This document shows, piece after piece, positions 6,412 to 11,763 of a DNA stretch of 14,568 bases (its first letter is position 1; each line of letters opens with the position of its first letter). Source of the stretch: Eubacteriales Family XIII. Incertae Sedis bacterium (GTDB lineage: Bacteria > Bacillota > Clostridia > Peptostreptococcales > Anaerovoracaceae); NCBI GenBank assembly GCA_031263875.1, contig JAISEX010000129.1:1-14568 (forward strand), given 5' to 3'. Both the position numbers and the translations under genes were made by a program. The notes below the pieces were generated by a model. It did no database searches and had not been told where the DNA came from. It saw nothing but the letters and a program-made list of their open reading frames with translations.

Positions 6412-7345
6412 TAAGGGCGGCGGTCAGCGGTATCGTCACGATTGAAAACAGCGTGGTGAGGAAGGTGCCTTCCGACGCGAGTTTTACGTTGCAGCCGTAC
6501 ATCTCGGACAGGGCCACGGTGAGCGCGGCTGTCGGCATCATCGCGTTCAGCGTTATTATCGCGATAATCAGCGGATCGAGCAGCGGCTTGCCCGCGACCG
6601 TGATAAGTCCGAACGGGAACAGGATCGCGAAAACCAGCGCCGGCAGCAGGATTATCTTCACGAACGACGCCGTGACGAGGCGGTAATTTTTTATGATCGA
6701 GCCGACGGAGCTCTGCGTCAACTGGATGCCGATCACCATCATGCAGAGGGGCGTCATCATGTCGCCCGTGATTTTGATGGCGCTGCCCAGCACCTCCGGC
6801 AGCGGGATGCGCAGGAAGAAGATCGCGAGTCCGACGAAGGACGCGATCACGGGCACGTTGATAAACTGCTTGACGCTGAACTTTGCGCCCACACCTTTGT
6901 GGCGCAGCATATTCCAGATCCCGAACGTGTACATAACGGGCGGCGCGAGTATATTCGCCGCGACCATCAGGAAAAATCCCTGGCTGCCGTATATGGCCAT
7001 GGATATCGGCATGCCCATAAACCCGTTGTTCGGGAAGATGATAATATTCTGGTAGATGCCCTTGTCCGCGAATTCCACCTTGAACAGCTTGGAATGGATA
7101 AACGCGATCAGCCATGAGAACGCGGTCAGCGCGACAAACAGCGCGCAGACGATGCCGAGCGACGCCGCGCTCGCGGGATCGAGTTCCTGCTCGCTCATCG
7201 AGTGGATAATGGCGCAGGGCGCCGAAATATACACGACTACGTTTGAAAGATATTTGCTTGACTCTCTCGGCGTGAGCCCCGCCCGTGCCGACGCGAACCC
7301 GATCAGGATCAAAACAAATATGCTTGCGACTTTCATTAATACCAT
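6389..7345 (-). CDS. AEC-family (auxin efflux carrier-like) transporter
   Basis: A 318-aa protein on the minus strand with about ten hydrophobic helices, the usual size and arrangement of AEC/PIN-like permeases (MleP, MdcF and relatives), which carry malate, malonate or other small organic acids. Family signs: LILIGFASARAGL near the N-terminus, LSNVVVYISAPCAI, the polar break IIIFPNNGFMGMPISMAIYG in the fourth or fifth helix, GDMMTPLCMMVIGIQL mid-protein and LNAMMPTAALTVALSEMYG before the last helices. The substrate cannot be told. The frame is open to 7429, but the upstream 28 residues are not membrane-like. The ATG at 7345 sits 7 nt after an extended -10, implying a leaderless mRNA; an ATG at 7336 (MKVASIF) is the alternative. 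Neither has a ribosome site. The 3' end overlaps the CPBP gene tail to tail. Confidence 0.88.
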   Translation of the reverse strand: MVLMKVASIFVLILIGFASARAGLTPRESSKYLSNVVVYISAPCAIIHSMSEQELDPASAASLGIVCALFVALTAFSWLIAFIHSKLFKVEFADKGIYQNIIIFPNNGFMGMPISMAIYGSQGFFLMVAANILAPPVMYTFGIWNMLRHKGVGAKFSVKQFINVPVIASFVGLAIFFLRIPLPEVLGSAIKITGDMMTPLCMMVIGIQLTQSSVGSIIKNYRLVTASFVKIILLPALVFAILFPFGLITVAGKPLLDPLIIAIITLNAMMPTAALTVALSEMYGCNVKLASEGTFLTTLFSIVTIPLTAALINHLLGI

Positions 7346-7352
7346 AGATAAT

Positions 7353-7361
7353 AGTGTATCA
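7353..7361 (-). promoter_or_regulatory. Extended -10 of the AEC gene, leaderless arrangement
   Basis: On the minus strand TG-A-TACACT (7361-7353) ends 7 nt before the ATG at 7345. No clear -35 and no Shine-Dalgarno are visible. It is the same geometry as at the CPBP and Lrp genes. Confidence 0.45.
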
Positions 7362-7457
7362 CAGGTTGCGTAATTGTTGCGGGGCGATGGCGCGACAAAC
7401 CCATGTCGCGCGGATTCGTTGGAAGTCAAATTCCTTTGATGTGAGGACAGCTTTTAA

Positions 7458-7691
7458 GGGCGCATGGGGCTGTTTCGCAAAATAAATGTGGCAACCCGGT
7501 CATTAAAAGCTCAACAATCAGAAGATTTCAAACACAGTGAAACAGCCCCACCGGGCTCTGCGGGGCTTCGGCCCCGGCGCTCAAGACATGCGCTTGGAGG
7601 TGCGGCTATTTCGCGAGTCTAGCTCCAGCTCCGCTCGTTTACAGCTAAGTCCGCGCCGTGGCTGCTTCGCACCCCTCCGATCCCTTGCGCG
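7458..7691. repeat. Dispersed GC-rich repeat, copy 1 (see 14087-14177)
   Basis: Three blocks recur in the same order near the right end: 7458-7471 with 14087-14100 (14 identical bases), 7553-7567 with 14111-14125 (15 identical) and 7669-7691 with 14155-14177 (23 identical). Spacing differs: copy 1 carries extra DNA between all blocks. It is rich in GGGGCT/CCCC hairpins, a style of non-coding repeat common in GC-rich Clostridia. Confidence 0.75.
7470..7545. mobile_element. 76-bp insertion with inverted ends inside repeat copy 1 (possible MITE)
   Basis: The ends CTGTTTCGC (7470-7478) and GTGAAACAG (7537-7545) are inverted with 8 of 9 matching; including flanking bases, GGGGCTGTTTC (7466-7476) and GAAACAGCCCC (7539-7549) pair perfectly over 11 bp. 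In the related copy near 14096 the two GGGGC/GCCCC sides are separated only by a few bases, so this segment looks inserted into, or expanded from, a hairpin loop. No coding capacity. Confidence 0.45.
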
Positions 7692-7813
7692 AGCATGGCG
7701 AGAAAAGTCCACGACCCGCCCGTCCTCCTCCGGCGAATCCGTTTCTCGCATAAGCGCTAAACGAAACGAGAGAAAACGCGACGTGAGCATTCTCATTATG
7801 CCGTCTGCCGTTT

Positions 7814-8051
7814 CCTGTGCGGGCAAAGAACCCGACCCGCCCGTCCTACCACGGCGTTCCCGTTCATCGCACAAACCCAAAAAGAAGCGGGCAGGGGATC
7901 CGACGCGACCATCCTCCCCGTGCCGTCTCCGTCTCCCCTGTGCGGGCAAAGAACCCGCCCCGCCCGTCCGTCCTCCGGCGTTACCGTCTATCGCATAAAC
8001 CCAAAAAGAAGCGGGCAGGGGACCCGACGCGACCATCCTCCCCGTGCCGTC
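7814..8051. repeat. Two tandem repeat units of period about 124 bp
   Basis: Unit 1 is 7814-7927 and unit 2 is 7937-8051. Three sub-blocks repeat: a 21-base block at 7814-7834 / 7937-7957, a block of about 26 bases starting AAACCCAAAAAGAAGCGGGC at 7873 / 7997, and a 27-base block at 7901-7927 / 8025-8051. A decayed third unit can be followed at about 7700-7800 (CGACCCGCCCGTCCT at 7712), and a GTGCGGGCAAA at 14241 begins a diverged copy near the right end. Spacing is far too long for CRISPR and no known transposase is adjacent. Confidence 0.75.
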
Positions 8052-8091
8052 CCCACAAAATAAATAATTTCAAAAATGACCCTGCAAAGTA

Positions 8092-8120
8092 TTGACAACA
8101 TGCCCGAAAAAGCGTATAAT
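8092..8120 (+). promoter_or_regulatory. Consensus sigma-A promoter of rhuM
   Basis: TTGACA (8092-8097), a 17-bp spacer and TATAAT (8115-8120) match the vegetative consensus at every position. It is the strongest-looking promoter in the window. The expected start near 8127 leaves a leader of about 140 nt before the rhuM ATG. Confidence 0.85.
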
Positions 8121-8146
8121 GTTACTGCAATAAACAATATTGACTC

Positions 8147-8200
8147 ATGATGGAATTCTTGCGCGAAAGGAATTACGCGAGCAAGGAGAGCGATTACTGA
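8147..8200 (+). CDS. Possible 17-codon leader peptide in the rhuM 5' UTR
   Basis: An open frame reads MMEFLRERNYASKESDY then TGA, lying wholly in the leader of the rhuM transcript. It has no evident Shine-Dalgarno. It overlaps an imperfect hairpin (CTTGC 8158-8162 region with GCAAG 8180-8184). It may be a regulatory upstream frame, a remnant, or chance; I would not call it a gene without further evidence. Confidence 0.25.
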   Translation: MMEFLRERNYASKESDY

Positions 8201-8250
8201 GGAATAGAGCCGGTTGAAACGCACAGTGGCGCCTGGTGAATGGCCGCTCC

Positions 8251-8257
8251 AAAGGAG
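8251..8257 (+). promoter_or_regulatory. Ribosome binding site of rhuM
   Basis: AAAGGAG at 8251-8257 lies 8 bp before the ATG at 8266, and so argues against the in-frame ATG at 8236. An upstream hairpin (AGTGGC 8225-8230 / GCCGCT 8243-8248, one G-U pair) ends just before it. Confidence 0.75.
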
Positions 8258-8265
8258 TTCAGAGT

Positions 8266-9392
8266 ATGACCAATATGAACGAAATAGTCCTCTATCAGCC
8301 CGACACGGCGGTACGCCTTGAAGTGACGCTCGGTGACGAAACAGTTTGGCTTACGCAAGAACAAATCGCGCTGTTGTTTGGTGTCAATCGTCCGGCGGTT
8401 ACTAAGCATCTCGGCAACATATTTAAAACAAAGGAACTCGCCGAAAGATCAGTATGTTCCATTTTGGAACATACTGCGACCGACGGAAAGAGATACCGGA
8501 CCAAATTCTACAACCTCGATGCGATCATCTCCGTGGGCTACCGCGTGAACTCTATTAATGCCACCAAGTTTCGCCAATGGGCGACATCGGTGCTCCGCGA
8601 GTACCTGCTCAGAGGCTATGCCGTGAACCAGCGCGTGGAACGGCTTGAACGCAGGATGGAAGGCGTTGAGGAAAAGGTGGATTTCTTCGTGAGGACCGCG
8701 CTGCCCCCGGTCGAAGGCATCTTCTACGAGGGCCAGATATTCGACGCCTACGAGTTTGCGAGCAAACTGATAAAGTCCTCAAAGACGAGCATCGTCCTTA
8801 TCGACAACTATGTGGACGAAACGGTACTCGGTCTGCTCGCGAAACGCGGAAAAACGGTATCGGCGACGTAGGGTAAAGGGAGCTATACGAACCCGGTCCA
8901 CAGAAGCGGATTTTCCCCAGACCTTCGGCAAATTTTAAGCACATACTACCGGTATGCACTTAAAATTCTGCCTGTGTTCTGAGAAAAATCCGTCTTCTGT
9001 GGACTCTTTGACCTGATAATGGCGGTATTTCAGCGCAGACGAGGCAGCAGGACGCAGGCGTACCCGGTGGTACGCCAAGGACGATAACGAAGTCTGCGGT
9101 GAAATACCGCTATTACAGGCGGATTTGTATAGCTCCCTTTACCCTATACACCGCGAAAATCAGCAAGGCGCTTCAGGCGGACGCGGACAAACATAACAAG
9201 CAATACCCGCCCATTATTATTGAGAGAGTATCCGGCATTCATGACCGATTTCTGATTATCGACGACAACGTTTATCATATCGGAGCGTCGATCAAAGATT
9301 TGGGAAAGAAGCTGTTCGCGTTTTCAAAAATGCGCGGTGACGCAAAAGAATTGCTGGATAACCTGAACAAGAAGCGCGATGTTGCGTCATAA
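8266..9392 (+). pseudogene. rhuM: rhuM-family gene split by a MITE-like insertion
   Basis: The 5' part (8266-8868, 201 codons) encodes the N-terminal region of a RhuM-family protein (named after a gene of Salmonella pathogenicity island 3; molecular role not established). It contains VWLTQEQIALLFGVNRPAVTKHLGN, a helix-turn-helix-like region (28-52), then FYNLDAIISVGYRVNS (81-96), WATSVLREYLLRGY (105-118) and a coiled-coil-like stretch (119-141). It ends ...LLAKRGKTVSAT at TAG 8869-8871, created by the insertion. The 3' part resumes at 9147 as YTAKISKALQADADKHN, continues with HDRFLIID and VYHIGASIKDLGKK, typical of the RhuM C-terminus and PLD-like in part, and stops at TAA 9390-9392. The two halves are in different frames across the 278 bp. 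A GTG at 9099 within the element could start a 97-aa product but has no good ribosome site. The N-terminal fragment may still be expressed from the strong promoter. Confidence 0.88.
8869..9146. mobile_element. MITE-like element with 20-bp perfect inverted ends, inserted in rhuM
   Basis: The ends TAGGGTAAAGGGAGCTATAC (8869-8888) and its exact reverse complement (9127-9146) bound 278 bp without a transposase gene. If TA is the target duplication, as in IS630/mariner-type transposition, the element proper is 8871-9144 with 18-bp ends. The interior is two large imperfect hairpins. Hairpin 1 (8896-9004): GTCCACAGAAG / CTTCTGTGGAC, CGGATTTT / AAAATCCG, AATTTTAAG / CTTAAAATT, with the self-complementary tip TACCGGTA. 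Hairpin 2 (9017-9115): GCGGTATTTCA / TGAAATACCGC, CGCAGAC / GTCTGCG, and the tip GGCGTACC-CGGT-GGTACGCC. The rhuM homology resumes immediately after it. Family not identified. Confidence 0.9.
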
Positions 9393-9454
9393 GTGGCTTG
9401 GTGTCCGTTTATTTTTGACTGCCCCATGCGCCCCCGCATTATCGATGGCGAATA

Positions 9455-9463
9455 TGTTATAAT
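9455..9463 (+). promoter_or_regulatory. Extended -10 of the Lrp gene, leaderless arrangement
   Basis: TG-T-TATAAT (9455-9463) ends 7 nt before the ATG at 9471. No Shine-Dalgarno can be seen and no good -35 at 16-18 bp. An alternative promoter TTGACT (9415-9420) with CATTAT (9437-9442), spacer 16, would give a leader of about 20 nt, still without a ribosome site. Confidence 0.55.
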
Positions 9464-9470
9464 AAAGATA

Positions 9471-9989
9471 ATGAATAACAAACCGGATAAAATAGATATG
9501 CAGATATTGAGCATTCTCCAGAGCGACGCGCGCATACAGCTCAAAGCGCTTGCGGAGAAGGTCTTTCTCTCGTCGCCGGCGACGTCGGCGCGGCTTGAGC
9601 GGCTCGAGCGCGAGGGGTATATTCTCGGTTACAAGGCGCAGGTGAACCGGCTGGCGCTGGGGCTTCATATTACGGCGTTTATCAATCTTGCGGTCGATCC
9701 GACGGAAAAGCCGCAGTTCTACCCGTTTATCACGGAAAGCCCGTATGTGCTCGAGTGTAATTGCGTGACGGGCGAATACTCCATGCTTATCAAGGCGGCG
9801 TTCCACAGCACGATAGAGCTGGACGCTTTTATCAACAAACTCCAGCGGTTCGGCAAGACGAATACGCAGATCGTGTTCTCCACGTCCGTGGCGCCGCGGG
9901 GGATCGACTTCGTCAAACTTGAGGAGCGCTCGGAACAGGACAAGGGCGAGTATCTCTACATGCCTGAAACAGAAAGCAAAAAAGAATGA
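9471..9989 (+). CDS. Lrp/AsnC-family transcriptional regulator
   Basis: A 172-aa protein of the feast/famine regulator family, which binds DNA as dimers or higher oligomers and often senses amino acids. The N-terminal helix-turn-helix covers about residues 7-55: DKIDMQILSILQSDAR, LKALAEKVFLSSPATSARL (helix pair) and LEREGYILGYKAQVN, the classic AsnC-type 'RI..LE..GII.GY' turn. The RAM/AsnC effector domain spans about 66-145 (HITAFINLAV, VLECNCVTGEYSMLIKAAF, LDAFINKLQRFGKTNTQIVFS). In many Lrp proteins the motif is V..C..VTG..D; here it is VLECNCVTGEYS. The frame is open upstream to 9393, but the ATG at 9471 begins the family homology and lies 7 nt after an extended -10. The stop overlaps the ECF gene start as ATGA, so the two are probably coupled, and the neighbour is the natural candidate target. 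Confidence 0.92.
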   Translation: MNNKPDKIDMQILSILQSDARIQLKALAEKVFLSSPATSARLERLEREGYILGYKAQVNRLALGLHITAFINLAVDPTEKPQFYPFITESPYVLECNCVTGEYSMLIKAAFHSTIELDAFINKLQRFGKTNTQIVFSTSVAPRGIDFVKLEERSEQDKGEYLYMPETESKKE

Positions 9990-10501
9990 AGGTACAGAAA
10001 CTGACGAGCGCGGCGCTTGTTGCCGCGTTTATATTCGTTGTCACCTATATCGTGAAAATCCCGATGCCGATTTCTTCGGGCGGTTATATCAATCTCGGCG
10101 ATACGATAATATACCTCGGCGGCCTGCTGCTCGGCGGCTGGCGCGGCGCGGCGGCGGCGGCGGTCGGAAGCGCGCTGTCGGACGTCCTGTTGGGCTATTT
10201 TATTTACGCGCCCGCGACGTTTGTCATCAAGGGGCTGATGGGGCTCGTCTGCGGCCTGATTACGCGGCGTGAGGGGTTTGCGCCGTTTGCCGTGGCTTCG
10301 TCGCTCGCCGGCGTGATAATGCTCGCGGGATATTTTCTCTTTGAAACGTTGTTTTTTAATATCAACCAGGCGTCCGCTTCGGCGTTTTTCAACGTGGCGC
10401 AGCTTATCGCCGGGGTCGGGGTCGCGCTGGCGTTGTATCCCGCTGCGGCGCGCATCGACCGGTCGTTTGACCTGCGCGAGACCCGCCGCAAAAATCTTTG
10501 A
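9986..10501 (+). CDS. ECF transporter substrate-binding (S) component, vitamin unknown
   Basis: A 171-aa, roughly six-helix membrane protein of the ECF S-component type (HmpT/ECF-RibT-like group). These bind a vitamin or precursor and pair with a separate EcfA-EcfA'-EcfT module to import it. Supporting features: the N-terminal MKVQKLTSAALVAAF helix, then PISSGGYINLGDTIIYLGGL (about 28-47), the Gly/Ala-rich GGWRGAAAAAVGSALSDVLLGY (about 51-72), YAPATFVIKGLMGLVCG (about 74-90) and a Lys/Arg-rich end. The INLGD...LGG pattern fits S-components for thiamine or pyrimidine precursors, or pantothenate-type substrates, but I cannot choose. No EcfA or EcfT gene is in the window, consistent with a shared (group II) module elsewhere. 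The start overlaps the Lrp stop by 4 bp. Confidence 0.85.
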   Translation: MKVQKLTSAALVAAFIFVVTYIVKIPMPISSGGYINLGDTIIYLGGLLLGGWRGAAAAAVGSALSDVLLGYFIYAPATFVIKGLMGLVCGLITRREGFAPFAVASSLAGVIMLAGYFLFETLFFNINQASASAFFNVAQLIAGVGVALALYPAAARIDRSFDLRETRRKNL

Positions 10502-10533
10502 TAACTATTTGTTCATCGCGTTTATTATGCGAA

Positions 10534-10589
10534 GGGTTCAATACCCCGCAGCTTGCTGCGCTTCGCTGTTCACACTTGGAATTGAACCC
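10534..10589. repeat. Nested hairpin after the ECF gene
   Basis: GGGTTCAAT (10534-10542) pairs with ATTGAACCC (10581-10589), and inside it CGCAGC (10547-10552) pairs with GCTGCG (10555-10560) across a TT loop. No T-run follows, so it is not a standard terminator. It resembles a small dispersed palindromic repeat. Confidence 0.5.
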
Positions 10590-10642
10590 ATTTGAATAAA
10601 CTTCCTCTCTTAACAAACTGCCCGCGAAAATATGCAAAAATA

Positions 10643-10674
10643 CCTCGTGGTTTCTGCCGCGAGGCTGTTTATTT
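10643..10674 (+). terminator. Probable intrinsic terminator of the Lrp-ECF operon
   Basis: CCTCGTGG (10643-10650) pairs with CCGCGAGG (10657-10664) over 8 bp with one G-U pair and a 6-nt loop, followed by CTGTTTATTT. It lies 141 bp after the ECF stop and just before the OTC promoter, so it separates the two transcription units. Confidence 0.6.
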
Positions 10675-10696
10675 CCGCTCGTCCCTATGTTAGAAT
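10668..10696 (+). promoter_or_regulatory. Possible promoter of the OTC-ODC operon
   Basis: An extended -10, TG-T-TAGAAT (10688-10696), with a weak -35 TTTATT (10668-10673) at 17 bp. The start of transcription would be near 10703, giving a leader of about 50 nt. A second -10-like TATATT lies at 10711-10716. No ARG box could be identified with confidence. Confidence 0.45.
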
Positions 10697-10743
10697 AGGC
10701 GCAGAGGCATTATATTTTGCCCCTGAACATGAAAATCGGAAAT

Positions 10744-10750
10744 GGAGGAG
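10744..10750 (+). promoter_or_regulatory. Ribosome binding site that fixes the OTC start
   Basis: GGAGGAG at 10744-10750 precedes the ATG at 10754 and lies downstream of the in-frame ATG at 10742, which it therefore excludes. Confidence 0.85.
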
Positions 10751-10753
10751 ATT

Positions 10754-11743
10754 ATGACAATAAATCTGAAAGGCAGGAGCTTTCTTACGCTTATGGACTT
10801 TACCGCGGAGGAGATACGGTATTTACTCGACGTGGCGAAGGATCTGAAGGCCAAAAGGCGCGCCGGCATATCGGACGAGAGCCTGCGGGGAAAGAGCCTG
10901 CTGTTACTGTTTGAAAAGACTTCGACGAGAACGAGATGTTCCTTTGAAGTCGCGGGAGGTCTTGAGGGAGCGTCAGTCGTTTACCTCGACAAGGACAGCT
11001 CGCAGTTCGGCAAGAAGGAATCACTTGAGGACAGCGCGAAGGTTTTCGGCAAGTTCTTTGATGGAATAGAATATCGCGGCTTTGAGCAGTCGGTGGTCGA
11101 GGACCTCGCGAAGTACAGCGGCGTGCCCGTATTTAACGGGCTGACGGATGTGGATCATCCGACGCAGATACTCGCCGATATTATGACGATAGAGGAACAC
11201 GTAAAGGACAAGCCCCTGAAGGACATCAAGGTCGTGTTCTGCGGCGACACGCGTAATAACATGTCGTACGCATGGATGTACGGCTGCGCGAAGATGGGCA
11301 TGACCTTTGTGGCGCACGGCCCGCAGGAGCTCGCGCCGGATCCGGACGTCCTCGCGCACGCGCGGTCAGTAGCGGCCGAAAGCGGCGCGTCGATCATCTT
11401 TTCGTCGGACGACGCGGATCTCGCGGGCGCTGACGTTATCTACACGGACATTTGGGCGTCGATGGGTGAGGAAGATCAGATACCCGAGCGGGTACGTCTT
11501 CTGACGCCGTATAAAGTAACGACCGAGCTGCTCGCAAAGACGGGTAATCCCGACACGCTCTTTATGCACTGCCTGCCGGCCTTCCACGACTTTGAAACGA
11601 AGATGGCGCAGAGCCAGAAGGAACTCGGTTACGATATCCGCGAGGTGACGGACGAAGTGTTCCGCAGCAAAAACTCGGTCGTGTTCGACGAAGCGGAAAA
11701 TAGGATGCATACGATACGCGCCGTCCTTGTCGCGATGATGTAA
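10754..11743 (+). CDS. argF: Ornithine carbamoyltransferase
   Basis: A 329-aa cytoplasmic transcarbamylase interconverting ornithine plus carbamoyl phosphate and citrulline plus phosphate. Carbamoyl-phosphate binding: FEKTSTRTRCSFEV with STRTR at 57-61, and HPTQ at 135-138. Ornithine binding: DIWASMG at 232-238 (the SMG loop specific for OTC rather than aspartate transcarbamylase) and HCLPAFHD at 272-279 with the catalytic Cys. Length is normal. Anabolic (ArgF) and catabolic (ArcB) forms cannot be told apart by motif; the HCLPAFHD ending and the ornithine decarboxylase gene 20 bp downstream make a supply of ornithine from citrulline as plausible as arginine synthesis. No other arc or arg gene is present. 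The start is chosen by GGAGGAG at 10744-10750. Confidence 0.95.
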   Translation: MTINLKGRSFLTLMDFTAEEIRYLLDVAKDLKAKRRAGISDESLRGKSLLLLFEKTSTRTRCSFEVAGGLEGASVVYLDKDSSQFGKKESLEDSAKVFGKFFDGIEYRGFEQSVVEDLAKYSGVPVFNGLTDVDHPTQILADIMTIEEHVKDKPLKDIKVVFCGDTRNNMSYAWMYGCAKMGMTFVAHGPQELAPDPDVLAHARSVAAESGASIIFSSDDADLAGADVIYTDIWASMGEEDQIPERVRLLTPYKVTTELLAKTGNPDTLFMHCLPAFHDFETKMAQSQKELGYDIREVTDEVFRSKNSVVFDEAENRMHTIRAVLVAMM

Positions 11744-11763
11744 GAGTAACGGAGGCATATTAC

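Larger units (their letters stand above)
7346..8265. other. Long intergenic repeat region
   Basis: These 920 bp hold the AEC promoter, a GC-rich repeat related to 14087-14177, a 76-bp insertion-like segment (7470-7545), tandem repeats of period about 124 bp (7814-8051, with a decayed earlier unit near 7700-7800), and the rhuM promoter and leader (8092-8265). Open frames on both strands here (for example 7537-7998 and the complement of 7581-8036) are Arg/Pro/Gly/Ser-rich, have no ribosome site and follow the repeat, so I do not call them genes. Confidence 0.7.

Noticed and set aside
7346..7429. Longer AEC protein starting at 7429
   Set aside because: The extra 28 residues are polar, unlike the family N-terminus, and include the promoter-like TGATACACT; ATG 7345 or 7336 fits better.
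7537..8036. Open frames of about 150 codons on both strands in the repeat region
   Set aside because: They follow the tandem repeat, have skewed Arg/Pro/Gly/Ser composition, no ribosome site and no domain. Better explained as non-coding repeats.
7814..8051. CRISPR-like array
   Set aside because: Repeats have a ~124-bp period with long conserved blocks, only two good units, no short uniform repeat-spacer pattern and no cas genes.
9099..9392. Independent 97-aa gene starting with GTG
   Set aside because: The start lies within the MITE hairpin; from 9147 on the sequence is plainly the C-terminal part of RhuM. It is the tail of a split gene.
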